Source: Ailurus styani (Eukaryota > Chordata > Mammalia > Carnivora > Ailuridae). From it: DNA of 64,000 bases. The stretch covers positions 1,892,262 to 1,956,261 of the forward strand of contig LNAC01000164.1 of assembly GCA_002007465.1 (NCBI GenBank). The letters are read 5' to 3'. The stretch's first letter is position 1. Each line of letters opens with the position of its first letter. Under the pieces are notes generated by a model. The model did not search any database. It worked only from the letters and a program-made list of their open reading frames with translations, and was not told where the DNA came from. The translations under genes were made by a program, and so were the position numbers. Below, in pieces: positions 32,626-43,439 of the stretch.

Positions 32626-33469
32626 TGCAGCCTCCTAACCTGGCTTCTACGAGTCCCCAGTTACTGCAGTATGTGTTAGGGCAAGGGTGACTGGGCGGTC
32701 TCCCAGGTTGACAGTGAGTCCCACAAGCTGGGGAGAGACAAGTGGACACAGAGGGCGCGGTGGATGGGCGGGGGAATTACTGAGATGCACACATTTGTTT
32801 CTGGTTCTTCTGGGTTTAGGCTCCCTTCCTCAGCCTCCCGAGTCAGCCTCGAGGCTGAGGCCGGGTGCAGCCCTCCTGTCCGTCTCAGCCTCTGCTCCTC
32901 CTTTGCGGTAACATTGCTGGGCTTTCGTTCGCACTCCCAAGTGTGGCCAGCCGGGTGACAGGTGGCCTGATTCTCAGTGAGTGTCAGGGCATCCGAGTGC
33001 TTGTCCCCAGGCTGCCAGGTCCTGTCCCCGCCTCCCTTGAGTGCTCCATGCTCCTGTTACACACGCCCCCCCCCCCGACCCCAGCACCACACGGTGCAGT
33101 CCCTGGTCTGTTCTAGCAGCCTCTCATAGACACCTACTTCTTTATAGATTGAAAAAAGCCATGCGAGGAGGCAGCAGATTATGAATCCGAGACTCAAGTC
33201 CGACAGATGTGAAACAGTTAAAATAGTTCCAGGCACATATGATGACAGCCAGAGTGAGCAGCACAGCCCCTGCCACGATTCCCTGTTGCGCACAGGCCTC
33301 GGTCCCAACGTCCCGGGCCAGTTTACGCCGCCTCTCCAGATCCCGCTCCTGCCAAATCTCTCTGGCCTCAGTGTTCCCAGGTCTTTCTCCCAATCCTAAC
33401 CCTAAGGAACTCACTGCGCTTTCCAAATCTCTCTTCCTCCCTCCCCTCATGCTGTAGCTATTTTCTACA
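32626..33469. other. Unique stretch with a membrane-like reverse frame
   Basis: A C run lies at 33,066-33,076. On the minus strand about 33,400-33,142 encodes RRRKLARDVG then GIVAGAVLLTLAVIICAW, a plausible single membrane helix after a basic segment. The same frame extends N-terminally through reversed L2 sequence, there is no clear acceptor, and no family is recognised. I leave it as unclassified. Confidence 0.35.
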
Positions 33470-33785
33470 GCACCTCTCCTTCCGTCCACCTGTAAACTCC
33501 TATTCAGCTTCCAGACACCTGCTTGTTTATCACCTCCCCCAAGAGGCCCTCCCTGATCCTCAGTGCTGGTTGTACTTCTGCTCCCATAGTGCTGTGTGCA
33601 TAGGTATCCTGAGCCCAGCTCCCACACACACCCTTGTAGCTGCCTTTTGCTTGTCTGATTCTCTCCGGACTGTAGGCTCTTTGAGGGCAGGACAGTAAGC
33701 ATCCTATTCCACATTTGCCCCCTGCTGCCTAGTATGGTGCCTAGCATCATGTAGGGCGCCTGCCACATACCGTTGGAACGAAGTA
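33470..33785 (+). mobile_element. L2 3' end
   Basis: CCAAGAGGCCCTCCCTGATC, GGACTGTAGGCTCTTTGAGG, GCAGGACAGTAAGC and TGCCTAGTATGGTGCCTAGC give the standard L2 3' order. Confidence 0.8.
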
Positions 33786-33904
33786 AGCTGAGCTGGTAAC
33801 TGCACGGAGGAGGGTGATGATAGTCATGGTGGGAGGTGAGGGAGGTGATGCTCTATAAAGAGGGTAGATCCTGGGCTCAGACCGAAAGGAAAATGGAAAG
33901 AACG

Positions 33905-34035
33905 ATAATCACTATACTAATAGCTAACGTTTACTCTGTGCCAGGCTCTGTTCCAAGCACTTTCTAATTTTATCTTTACAAAAACTCTATGGGGTGGGCA
34001 CTATTACTCTCTGGTTTTAGAGATGAATGGAGTGT
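33905..34035 (-). mobile_element. MIR fragment
   Basis: TAATAGCTAACGTTTACTCT, GTGCCAGGCTCTGTTCCAAG, CACTTTCTAATTTTATCTTT follow the reversed MIR 3' half. Confidence 0.78.
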
Positions 34036-34059
34036 AAAAGGGGAATAATCATGAGCTGG

Positions 34060-34330
34060 TAGAGACAAAAAGGCGTTTTATGTTAAGAAAACAGCGTGAG
34101 CAGAGATTCAGAGGAACTTGGCAGGACACACGCAGGGACCTTTGCGGAGAGTGCCTGGAGTCGAGGACTTGGTTGAGGAAAGCATGGGAGTGAGAACTGA
34201 TGAGGTCCAGGGGAGCTAAATCACAGAGAATCTTTACATTTTGGGCTCAGAAGTTCGTCTTGATTTAGGCCTTGGAAAGCCACTGCCACTCTCTCAGCAG
34301 GAGATTGCTGGGGTTTTGGATTTGGCCATG
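34060..34330 (-). mobile_element. L2 fragment
   Basis: GTGAGCAGAGATTCAGAGG, CTAAATCACAGAGAATCTTT and TCTTGATTTAGGCCTTGGAA resemble reversed L2. Edges are loose. Confidence 0.45.
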
Positions 34331-35094
34331 ATGTTGATGAATGAATGAGGGGAAAAAACAGGCGAGCCAGCCAGAAGGAGGGTGTTGGCATAACTTCCCT
34401 CCCTTCCTGTTCCTTCGACCATGTAGAGTCTTCCCTCTCATCACTGCCCACTCTAGGTGCCGATACAGGTGGCCTGGGGACCCCAGCTGCGGGTCTCCCG
34501 CGACCCCAGCCTGCCTCCTCTCTGGCTTGGCTGAGGCTGGCTGCTCAGGGCTGTGACCATGACCTGGGCTGGGCTGGATTTCTCCTCCACGGTCACTCCT
34601 GCTAATGAGAAGCAGTTGTGCTTGCCTCAAGCATGTAGGAGGTAGAGGGAGAGAATGGACAACCCAGCCCCCTGCTCACTCCTGTGGGTCCCCCCACCCC
34701 ATCTCATTGTTCAGCAACTTCTAGCTAGTACCTCCTCTTTTCCCCCAGTCAGCAGCATGCCTGCCCTCAATGCTGGCCCATTCTTTCAATGCTCTCTTGG
34801 GGGTTCCAGGGCAAAGATGCTGCCTGGGGATGGGGGTGGGGGTGGGGTTCCCAAGTGGCTGTAAGCCCATCATCGGGGATCCCTTTCATAACTTCCTCCT
34901 GCTGTCTGCCTCTTTCTTTTCTTTCTTCTCGTTGTCAGAGGAAGGGCTTGGGCCACATGGGCTCTGATGTCCTTCTGATTCTCATGTGATTTTTCTCTTG
35001 CCTCTTTGCTTCCTCTGTTTTCCCCTCTCTACTGCAGCTTCCCAGGGGCCTAGGGCCTGGGGCCTCCTTAGTTGAAGAGGACATGTCTTGTCCT
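34331..35094. other. Unique stretch with a G-rich run
   Basis: TGGGGGTGGGGGTGGGG lies at about 34,831-34,847 and could form a G-quadruplex on the plus strand. No gene or repeat is recognised. Confidence 0.5.
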
Positions 35095-35165
35095 CTTCTC
35101 ATCATCTAGTCAAATTCCTCTTATCTTTTGAGACTCCTCCTCCAGGAAGCCTGCCATGACCACCC
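35095..35165 (+). mobile_element. Short L2 fragment
   Basis: GAGACTCCTCCTCCAGGAAG and CCTGCCATGACCACCCC are the L2 phrase for CTCCTCCAGGAAGCC...CCTGACC. Confidence 0.5.
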
Positions 35166-35955
35166 CATCTTGTCAGTGCTCCAGAAAAAGCCTGGGCCCA
35201 ATGCCCCCAGGTGGGAAGGCGGTCCAGCCTCAACATCCTAGCTTTGCATCTTCGTGCCTCCTCTGGACGGTTCTCTCACGTTGGGGAGGGTGGGGAGAAG
35301 GGTGGGGTCCAGATGGGAGTGGGGATAGTGGAGTGGGAATGAGGACACAGACATTCCAGTGCTTTCCCTGCTGGAAGCCTCCAGAATACCTAGTTTCAGG
35401 AAGGCTGAGGAAAGAGGCCCAGAGTTGTTCTCTGGCTCACTTCTAGCTCTTCTCAGATCCATTAACCCTTAAAGCTCAGTCACAACGCCTCCTTTGGGCC
35501 TTGTCCCTTGTTGTGGGCTTTCAGTAGCTCCTCGGCCCAGCTGGGAACCACACCTCCCTGCTCAGCCCCCCAGCCCGCACAGGCCTGTGCACTGACAGGG
35601 CCCAGGGTGAAGTGCTAGCCAGCCCAGACTCTCTTCCCCAGCTTGCCCCTACCCCACAAAGTGTGTCAGAGGCCTGCTGACACCCCTCAGGACCCTGCTC
35701 TTTCTTCTTTTCTCCCCCCTGGGGCCTTTTTTTATGGCGATGCTGCGGACGGCACACGTATTCCAGAGTAATATGTTCGGGATTAGGCCGCAGAATGAGG
35801 TTATGACTCCCTCCTGTGCAGCCCCCACCCAGGGGAGCTTGCCCTACATCTGGTCGGTGCACATCTGGCTCAGGCTCACAGCTGGCCAGATGTTGCATCC
35901 CTCTGAACCCAGGCCTGCAGCCTCCCCGGCTAGGGGCCGGAGCTATACGCACACA
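35166..35955. other. Unique stretch
   Basis: No repeat recognised. About 35,728-35,830 mixes ATGGCGATGCTGCGGACGG with an OTX/PITX-type GGATTA (35,780 area) and could be a small conserved element, but nothing firm. Confidence 0.45.
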
Positions 35956-35960
35956 TGCCC

Positions 35961-35969
35961 GTGCGCGCG

Positions 35970-36037
<68 letters not shown>
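35961..36037. repeat. (GC)n(AC)n compound microsatellite
   Basis: About nine GC units pass into about thirty AC units. Alternating purine-pyrimidine of this kind can adopt Z-DNA. Confidence 0.98.
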
Positions 36038-36038
<1 letters not shown>

Positions 36039-36594
36039 CCTCCTCTTTGGAGCACCGGAGGACTGAGGTCATCTGGTTCTCCAAGGGGAGCTTGGCCTTC
36101 GTGCGGTGATTCCTCCTGCGCCTGATGGGGCTGGTGGGCTGTTGGGACACATCTGTGGAGGTATGCACGTATCAGGTTCCCCACTTCCAGCGCAGGCAGG
36201 CTAGTGGGAAGGACCTGCTGGAAACCAGGCTCAAGTCTGGAGCCTTCCCCCTCACCCCCTCCAGGGCCAGCTGCTCTCAACCAAAGCTCCTGGGGCACTG
36301 ATTTGGAGGCCGTCCGGGGCCCTGAGCCACACAAGCTCTCCTGTCTCATGCTGAGGCGCCCCCCTGTACCCTCTGCTGCTCACCCAGCTTCTTCTGACCC
36401 TCATTTTCCTCTCTGCCACCTTTTGGAGTCCACAGCTTGGGCAGTTTGAAGGACCGAAGGCACAGAGAGAGAGACTAAGCACCCTGGATCCTCGAGTCCC
36501 TGGGAGGTGATCTGCCAGCTTTGTTTGTCCACTGGTGTTGGCAGAGGCTGGGCGGGCAGATCCGGAGGGAAAGGAGACGGGCATTGCCCGGGCA
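36038..36594. other. Unique stretch
   Basis: Nothing recognised. Open frames that enter the neighbouring microsatellite encode runs of Thr-His or Cys-Val and are artefacts. Confidence 0.5.
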
Positions 36595-36835
36595 CCAAAT
36601 GTGCATCAGACACTGATCTGGGTGCTTTCGCTACATTATTTGACTTAATCCTTACAACCACCTCGCCAGGCAGCTATTAGTGTCTGTTTTACACATGAGG
36701 AAAGCAAAGCATGGCTCAGGAAGGTTAAGTTTCTCGTGCAAGGTGACATGGCTGGGAAGAGGCAGAACCAGGATTCTAAATCTAGTCTGTCTGACTGCAA
36801 ATTACGTGCCTTTGTGCCATGCCGTCTCCCCGGCA
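36595..36835 (-). mobile_element. Near full-length MIR
   Basis: CATTATTTGACTTAATCCTT, ACACATGAGGAAAGCAAAGC, GCAGAACCAGGATTCTAAAT, CTAGTCTGTCTGACTGC follow the reversed MIR end to end. Confidence 0.85.
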
Positions 36836-37527
36836 ACCTCGCTGGTGAGTGCCTCTAGCCACCCTCAGGTCCTCCTCCTTGGCCACTGTATTCTCTGCAT
36901 CTTCTGCAGCCGAGACGCTGAGGCTGTGAGCTTTGGCCTTCCTGCCAGGCCAGGCAGGGCTGCCGGGGTAAGCCGGGGGGAGCGGGGAGGGGGGTGGCAG
37001 GGGGAGCTTGTAGCAAGGAGTGCTGGGCTGAGGTTGTAGTGTTGTTCGTAACCAGTGGGTTTTCTGCCTGGTTGGTCAACGGCCTGGGGACTGAGGTCTC
37101 ACAAACACAATTAGGAGTTGAGAAAACTGGGTGGTGTAGGATGAAAGGCAGGCAGATGGGCTGAGGAGGCATCTGTGGGGAACTTGGGAGCTTTCCATGG
37201 CTGTGGGGCAGAAGGCACCTCATTAGAGGGAAAGAGGGAGCCACATAGCCCAGGCTGCTATTGTTGCCTTATCGTTCCATCAGCCTCCAAAGGGCTCCCA
37301 GCAGATGGAACATTCCAGCAGCACCTCCCGGGGCCGCTCTTCCTGACCGCAGAATGTGGGACCCTAGAGGGACAGCAGTTGGGGGGGAGGGGGTGGACAG
37401 GCAGCCTCCAGCTCGACCGTGACTGACTGGGTCCCATGGCAGCTCTGGTACTTGGCTGCCTTGGACTTGGAGAGGAAGAACAGTGGCCTCACCCCTCTCT
37501 CACCTGATCCCAGTACATAGCCACAGA
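36836..37527. other. Unique stretch
   Basis: No gene or repeat recognised. G-rich clusters lie near 36,975-37,000 and 37,381-37,393. Confidence 0.5.
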
Positions 37528-37559
37528 CACACACACACACACACGGACACACACACACA
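37528..37559. repeat. (CA)n microsatellite with one interruption
   Basis: ACACAC runs broken once by GG. Confidence 0.95.
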
Positions 37560-37617
37560 TTCCCGTCCCCAAGTAAAACCACTGTTCTATATCTCTGCCT
37601 GCCTCAAACAGAACTGT

Positions 37618-37735
37618 CACTGTAGAGATGAAGCCAAAGCACAGAGGAGGCAAGTGACTTGTCCAAGGTCACACAGCTGGCAAATTCACATGTTATCTTC
37701 TCAGTCGGCATCCAGAGCCCAGCTCACCCTAGGGA
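37618..37735 (-). mobile_element. MIR fragment
   Basis: GAGGCAAGTGACTTGTCCAA, GGTCACACAGCTGGCAAATT follow the reversed MIR core. Confidence 0.8.
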
Positions 37736-37754
37736 GACATCACCGGGCAGTGGG

Positions 37755-37915
37755 AACAGCACAGGCTAGAGAGTCATCCTGACAAGATTGAAAACCCAGC
37801 CCAACCTCTTCTCTGTGCTGTGACTCAACATTTCTGAGCCAGTTTCCTCTTCAGTGACCTTGCGGGTTTGTGGGCAGGATTAGAGACCACGTAACAGGTG
37901 CTCAATAAACAGGAG
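37755..37915 (+). mobile_element. MIR copy
   Basis: ACAGCACAGGCTAGAGAGTC, GAGCCAGTTTCCTCTTCAGT, AACAGGTGCTCAATAAAC keep the MIR order. Its 3' end overlaps the start of local duplication copy A. Confidence 0.72.
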
Positions 37916-38185
37916 CTGCCCCTCGCAGCAGTGGCCAGGATGTCGGCTGGGTCCATAGTTGGAATGCAGCTAAGATGCTGGGCTGGACCGGTGGCAGTGA
38001 TATTCGAAGAGCTGGTAACAATGCTTTGTGGGCTTCTGTTTGGGGGACAAGAGGGGTCTATTCAGGTGAGGTCTCTTAGGAAGTCCAGAGCTGAGTTCTT
38101 CCCCACCTCTACGTATGTTGGTGTAGGGTAGCCCCGAGGCTGGATGTGACCAGATGTCAGGGGCAGTGAGATGTTCGGACCCGCA
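37883..38185 (+). repeat. Local duplication, copy A
   Basis: Shares ordered blocks with 41,050-41,360 in the same orientation: TAACAGGTGCTCAATAAAC, GCAGTGGCCAGGATGTCGGC, GAGCTGGTAACAATG, GGGGTCTATTCAGGTGAGG, GGCTGGATGTGACCAGATG. Identity is moderate by eye, so the event is old. The right-hand blocks are not part of the MIR. Confidence 0.7.
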
Positions 38186-39106
38186 TTCGTGTCCCACCGG
38201 GAGAGTAACTTGGCCCCAGGAAAGGAGGCAGCTGTGTTTCCAGGCATCTTCGGGGGAATGGTCAGCAGGGGATGTCGCCACTACCTCTCTCCCTGGTTCC
38301 CCAGCTTTGGGACACCACAGCACGTCTCTGGGACCAGCGCCTTTCTAAAGAGGTGGGAAGGGGGAGGTGCTCTTAGGTTTTAGTGAAGGGAGAGACTTTA
38401 GTTCGCTCCACTTCAGGAATTTTCTACTTGGAAAGTAGCTACGTGTACTGCCGAAGGCGTATTATACCCCTGGGTGTGAGGGAAGTGTTGGCACCTCTAG
38501 GGCTGCGTTCTGTCTCCCAGGGGATGGGCAGACTTTCCAGCTCTTCCCCGGGGCAGGTCAAGAAGGTTCAGCCAGTCAGGGACAAGGCCAGCCTTGACCA
38601 TCTGTGGCCCTGGCATTGGGAGTCTGGTCTCTGGTGTGCCGCTCACTCCAGCTGACCTTTTGGGGGACATGTTAGAAGTGTTGAAACAGCCCAGCTCAAA
38701 GGCAGCTCTACCCTGGGGAGCCTGAAATTCTTTTTCTACTAATGATCCTTTGAAATAATCCTTTTAATCAGGTTTCCCCTAGGAAGGGTCTGGGACACCA
38801 CTTTCTTAACACATTTTCACTTGCCTCTTTGTCACCCATGGGGCAGGCCTAGCAACAATTTGCTATTTAGACAGAGCAGGAGCTGTGCAAAAAATGTAGC
38901 AATTCTAGCTGCCCTTTGGGAGACCTTCCCCACTGACCAGCCCCCGCCGGAGCTTTGAAGGTGTCTGTTATTTCCTTTTCTTATGCTCTAAAACTGAGGT
39001 GGGCAGGGCTCACATAGAGGAAGCTGGTAAAAAAAAAGGAACACGTAGCCATAGCCAGATACCCAGCAGAACGTCCTGTAGAAACAGTCATGTGTGCTGG
39101 AAACAT
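38186..39106. other. Unique stretch
   Basis: No repeat or gene recognised. Confidence 0.5.
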
Positions 39107-39122
39107 GAGAGATGGGACTTTT

Positions 39123-39806
39123 TTTTTTTTTAATTTTATTTTTATTATTTGCCCAAGGGGTACAGGTCTGTGAATCATCAGGCTTACATCTTTCACAGCC
39201 CTCACCAAAGCACAAACCCTCCCCAATGTCCATAACCCATCCACCCTATCCCTACCCTCCCACCCCCCAGTAACCCTCAGTTTGTTTTATGAGATTAGAA
39301 GTCTCTTATGGTTTGTCTCCTTCCCCATCCCATCTTGTTTCATTATTTTTCCCTCCCTACCCCCCACAACCCCCCACCCTGCCCCTCAAGTTCCTCATAT
39401 CAGAGAGATCATATGATAATTGTCTTTCTCTGATTGACTTATTTCGCTCAGCATAATACCCTCCAGTTCCATCCATGTCGTTGCGAATGGCAAGATTTCG
39501 TTTCTTTTGATAGCTGCATAATATTCCATTGTATATATATACCACATCTTCTTTATCCATTCATCTGTTGATGGACATCTAGGTTCTTTCCATAGTTTGG
39601 CTATTGTGGACATTGCTGCTATAAACATTCGGGTGCACGTGCCCCTGAGGATCACTACCTTTGTGTCTTTAGGATAAATACCCAGTAGTGCGATTGCTGG
39701 GTCGTAGGGTAACTCCATTTTCAACTTTTTGAGGAATCTCCATACTGTTTTCCAGAGTGGCTGCACCAGTTTGCATTCCCACCAACAGTGTAGGAGGGTT
39801 CCCCTT
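39123..39806 (-). mobile_element. Recent 5'-truncated L1 with perfect target-site duplication
   Basis: Reverse copy: poly-T, a C-rich 3' UTR (CCCTACCCTCCCACCCCCCA), then antisense ORF2 end. GAGAGATGGGACTTTT at 39,107-39,122 recurs exactly at 39,807-39,822. The perfect repeats and readable ORF2 make it the youngest L1 in the window. Confidence 0.96.
39395..39806 (-). pseudogene. L1 ORF2 C-terminal fragment (5' truncated)
   Basis: An uninterrupted minus-strand frame encodes the last part of L1 ORF2p, including [32 protein letters not shown] and YTMEYYAAIKRNEILPF, and ends at a stop after NYHMISLI. This is the Cys-rich C-terminal region, which in the full protein follows the endonuclease and reverse transcriptase domains. 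Both of those are missing because of 5' truncation during insertion, so the fragment cannot move on its own. The open frame reaches 39,862 only because the flanking target DNA happens to lack stops. I infer recency from the intact frame and the perfect target-site duplication. Confidence 0.9.
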
Positions 39807-39822
39807 GAGAGATGGGACTTTT

Positions 39823-40060
39823 GAGGGCTTGAGGAAAGCTCTGGGCACCATCTATTAGCCATACTGGGTCATTCTTTAGCCCAAGATGCTCTGAAGTAAA
39901 AATGTACATTCCCTAGTTAAAATAAGATAGAAGCATAGAAGAAAGAAATAGCCTAGAAGTCTGGCAAGACACTGAGCGACATGTTTATAATGCCTATCTT
40001 CAGGTGGGAGGAGTTCTAGTGGTTTTTATGACTTATTTGTAATTACCTGGGAATGACTTT
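39823..40060. other. Unique stretch
   Basis: Nothing recognised. Confidence 0.5.
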
Positions 40061-40221
40061 AAGATTTTGTTTATTTGCAAACACAGGTGGGGAGTGAGGG
40101 AGAGAGAGAAGCAGACTCCCCGTGGAGCAGGGAGCCCGATTCAGGACTCGATCCCACGACCCTGGGATCATGACCTGAGCAGAAGGCAGATGCTCAACTG
40201 ACTGAGCCACCCAGGCGCCCC
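40061..40221 (-). mobile_element. CAN SINE, internally shortened
   Basis: TTAAGATTTTGTTTATTTGC to CTGAGCCACCCAGGCGCCCC, with the CT-rich block shortened. GGGAATGACTTT and GTGAATTACTTT are the decayed target-site duplication. Confidence 0.92.
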
Positions 40222-40799
40222 TGTGAATTACTTTTGAAATAAGAAAAGAATTTATTTCAGATTCCCCTAAAGGAAGATCACATTATGACATCATTCGTTT
40301 GTGCTTCAGTAGAAGTTAGCTCTGGGTCTTTTCCTGAGAGCAGGGTACGCTAGAGGGATGATGGTCCGTCCCTTCGAAGCCTTCACGCTAACATGGTATA
40401 CCACACCTGTAGACCACAGGACCATCACCTGTCTGTGGAATTAACTGATCAGTGGATTTTTAAGGACCAATAAAGAGGTGCGAAGGATAGAAATTTGAGA
40501 TAGGAAAGACCGAGCCCCCTGGAGACCCTCTAATATGCAGAAGAGAGCCCACTCTTAAAGGGAAAGAGGGGAGACAGGAGACCTTTTCTCTGGTGGCCAA
40601 ACGAGTCCTATCAGTTCCGTTCCTCTCTGAAATGCCTGCATTATGGATCTTTGGGGAACCCTAACAATAGGCTTGAGTGGTCTGGTCCTGGGAGCCTCAG
40701 GGACATCAGGACTCACACACGTTGAGAGTTAGTGGGACAAGGATGCCCTTGACCATCTAACTTGCCTGTGTTGGGGGAATCTGAAATCAAATTCTATAT
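40222..40799. other. Unique stretch
   Basis: No repeat family or coding frame recognised. Confidence 0.5.
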
Positions 40800-41035
40800 A
40801 CTCCACCTTCCGAACATCCCTCCGTTCTACCAGTTATCTTCATCCTCACTGTCATCACCCTTAGCTCACCTGGAATTATGAGAGTAGCCTGCTTGCTGGT
40901 CCAACTACAGTCTTAACATCTATCCTCCAAGCTACTGTCAGAGTAAATCTTAATATGCAGCTACGACCTTACCATGATACTGCTTAAAACCGTTCAGCAC
41001 TCAGGATAAAGTCCAGGCTCCCGGGCGTGCAGGTC
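40800..41035 (+). mobile_element. L2 fragment
   Basis: CAAGCTACTGTCAGAGTAAA, ATACTGCTTAAAACCGTTCA and CAGGATAAAGTCCAGGCTCC follow the L2 plus-strand text (CTGCTTAAAACCCTCCAGTGG...GGATAAAGTCC). Confidence 0.72.
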
Positions 41036-41049
41036 TGCGATGAACGTCA

Positions 41050-41360
41050 GAGACAACATAACAGGTGCACAATAAACATGAGCTGCTGCGGGCAGCAGCG
41101 GCCAGGATATTGGCTGGGCTAGTGGTCAGGACGTCGGCAGGGGCAGCAGCTGAGATGAAGCACTGGGAAGGTGGCAATGATAATTAAAGCGATGGTAACA
41201 GTGATCTGTGGAGTGAACCTCCGGTGTGGGGTCCAGAGAGGTCCATTCGGGTGAGGGCTCCGGGTGGTGCTCAGGTGAACCTCTGCCCCACCACTAGAAG
41301 CACTGATACGTGACAGTCCTGAGGTTGGATGTGACCAGATGGCAAGAGCAGTGGGATGGG
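41050..41360 (+). repeat. Local duplication, copy B
   Basis: Partner of 37,883-38,185. Shared blocks are TAACAGGTGCACAATAAAC, GCAGCGGCCAGGATATTGGC, GCGATGGTAACAGTG, GAGGTCCATTCGGGTGAGG, GGTTGGATGTGACCAGATG. It has an extra GGTCAGGACGTCGGCAGG segment near 41,127. Upstream context differs: L2 here, MIR at copy A. Confidence 0.7.
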
Positions 41361-41474
41361 GTGGCTCCTGGCTCTGTTCTGGCTGTGGAGAGTATTGGCC
41401 ACAGGAGAGGGCTCTGCTGCCTGTTGTGGTAGGGCCCAGCAGGCCGCGGTTTCACATCGGGTAGAGTGGGGAGC

Positions 41475-42905
41475 AGCTTTATTAAGATGTAATTCACATA
41501 CCACGCAACTCACCCATTTAAAGAGTAAGATTCGGTGGTTTTTAATATATTCACAGAGTTGTGCAACCATCACAACAATCAATCTTAGAGCATTTTCATC
41601 ACTCCGAAGAGAAACCCATACTTTTTAGCTTTTTACCCCCCTCCCCCCACTGCCCTAGGCAACCACTAATTAGCTCTTTGTTGCTATAGATTTGTCTATT
41701 CTGGACATTCTTTGTAAATGGAATTATGCAATATGTGGTCTTTTGTGACTGGTTTCTTTCACTTAGCATCATGTTTTTAAAGTTCACCCATGTTGTAATT
41801 TTTATCAGTACTTTGTTCCTCTTTATTGCCAAATAATATTCCATTGTATGTCTATGTGTGTATATGTACACATTTTGTTTATCCATTCATCAGGAGACAG
41901 ACATTTGGGTTGTTTCTACTTTTTTTTTTTTTTACTATTATGAATAATCCTGCTTTGAACATTTGTGTATCAGCTTTTGTAGGACTATATGTTTCCTTTT
42001 CTCTTTAGTGTAGACCCACCAGGTAGCCAGATGGCTCAGTCATTGGGAACTCTGTTTAACCTTTTAGGGAACTGACAGACAGTTTTCCAAAGGAGCTACT
42101 CCCAGCAGTGGTGTGTGAGGGTTCCAGAAGTTTCTCCGCATCTGTACCAGTATTTGTTATTACCTTTTTTCTTCTAGCCATCCTAGTGGGGGCAAGGTGG
42201 TGTCTCATGGTCTTGATTTGCATTTCCCTAATGACTAATGACGTTGAGCATCTTTTCATACGCTTATTGGACATCTGTTTATCTTCTTCGGCGAAATGTT
42301 TACTCAAGTCCTTTGCTCATTTTTTAAACTGGTGGTTTGTTTTTGTTGTTGTCGAGTTGCCTTTGCTCATGTAAAAATTTTTTTTTAATTTTGGCCAATT
42401 CAGAATTGAGCTGTTTACCTTTTTATTATTGAGTTGCAAACATTATGTGTACATTTGAGGAGTGTTATCATCTTCACAGTATGAAGACCTCTGATTTATG
42501 AGCAGAGGGCGTGTTTCCTTTTAGTATTTAGATCTTTCATTTCTTTCTGCAATATATTTTGTAATTTTGAGAGTTTAAGTTCTGCACTTGATTGGTTACA
42601 TCTATCCCAAGATATTTTATTCTTTTTGATGTTATTATAAATGAAAGTGTTTTCTTAATTCATTTTGGGATTGTTCATTGCTAGTATGTAGAAATACAAT
42701 TTATGTATGTATACACATATATTATTATAAATACAAGGAATCTCTGTCTTGTACCTGTAAAGTTGCTGAACTCATTCATTAGCCCTAACAGTTTTTCTTA
42801 TTGGGTTCCTTAGGATTTTCTCTCCAAGCTCGTGTCATGTGTAAATAGGGATAGATTTATTTCTTCCTTTCCAATCTGGGTGACTTTGGTCAAATCTTCT
42901 TACCT
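41475..42905 (-). mobile_element. Old L1, 3' UTR and ORF2 end, with internal loss
   Basis: ATTAAGATGTAATTCACATA, CACTAATTAGCTCTTTGTTG, ATTCCATTGTATGTCTATG read as reversed L1. The minus frame at 42,307-42,056 still spells [20 protein letters not shown]. After about 42,360 the text jumps to more upstream ORF2, so a segment has been lost. Confidence 0.85.
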
Positions 42906-43217
42906 ATACATCTTTTGGGGTCAGAAAAAAATCTAAGCACACTATTTGTGGCATGTGAAAATGTTACAAACACTTTCAAATTTTAGTACCTGTGAATAAA
43001 GTTATTTTGAAATGCCTAGCCATGCTGCCCACTTGTTCACATATTTTCTGTGACCGTTTTTGGCTTACAATAGCAGAGTTGAGCCCCTGCAATACAGACC
43101 ATATATGATGCTGTCATCACTTGGCTCTGCTCCATTACAAACCTGTGATGCACTTATAATTTGACAGTGTCTCAAGTGACATGTGTATCACTATTGTGTG
43201 GCATTTTATTTACTATT

Positions 43218-43409
43218 TTAAGATTTTATTTATTTGAAAGGAGAGTGAGAAAGAGAGAGAGAGAGCATGAGCAGGGGGAGGGGCAGAGAGAGGAGGAAGC
43301 AGGCTCCCTGCTGAGCAGAGAGCCCAATGTGGGGCTGGATCCCAGGACACGGAAATCATAACCTGAGCAGAAGGCAGATTCTTAACCTACTGAACCACCC
43401 AGGTACCCC
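43218..43409 (-). mobile_element. CAN SINE in the hAT element
   Basis: TTTTAAGATTTTATTTATTT to ACTGAACCACCCAGGTACCC. CATTTTATTTACTATT at 43,202-43,217 recurs exactly at 43,410-43,425. Confidence 0.96.
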
Positions 43410-43439
43410 CATTTTATTTACTATTAACAGTGCACACTT

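Noticed and set aside
35521..36168. 215-codon reverse frame with a long Cys-Val run
   Set aside because: Produced by reading through the (GC)n(AC)n microsatellite.
39807..39861. N-terminal extension of the L1 ORF2 fragment
   Set aside because: These codons lie in the target DNA outside the L1 and are open only by chance.
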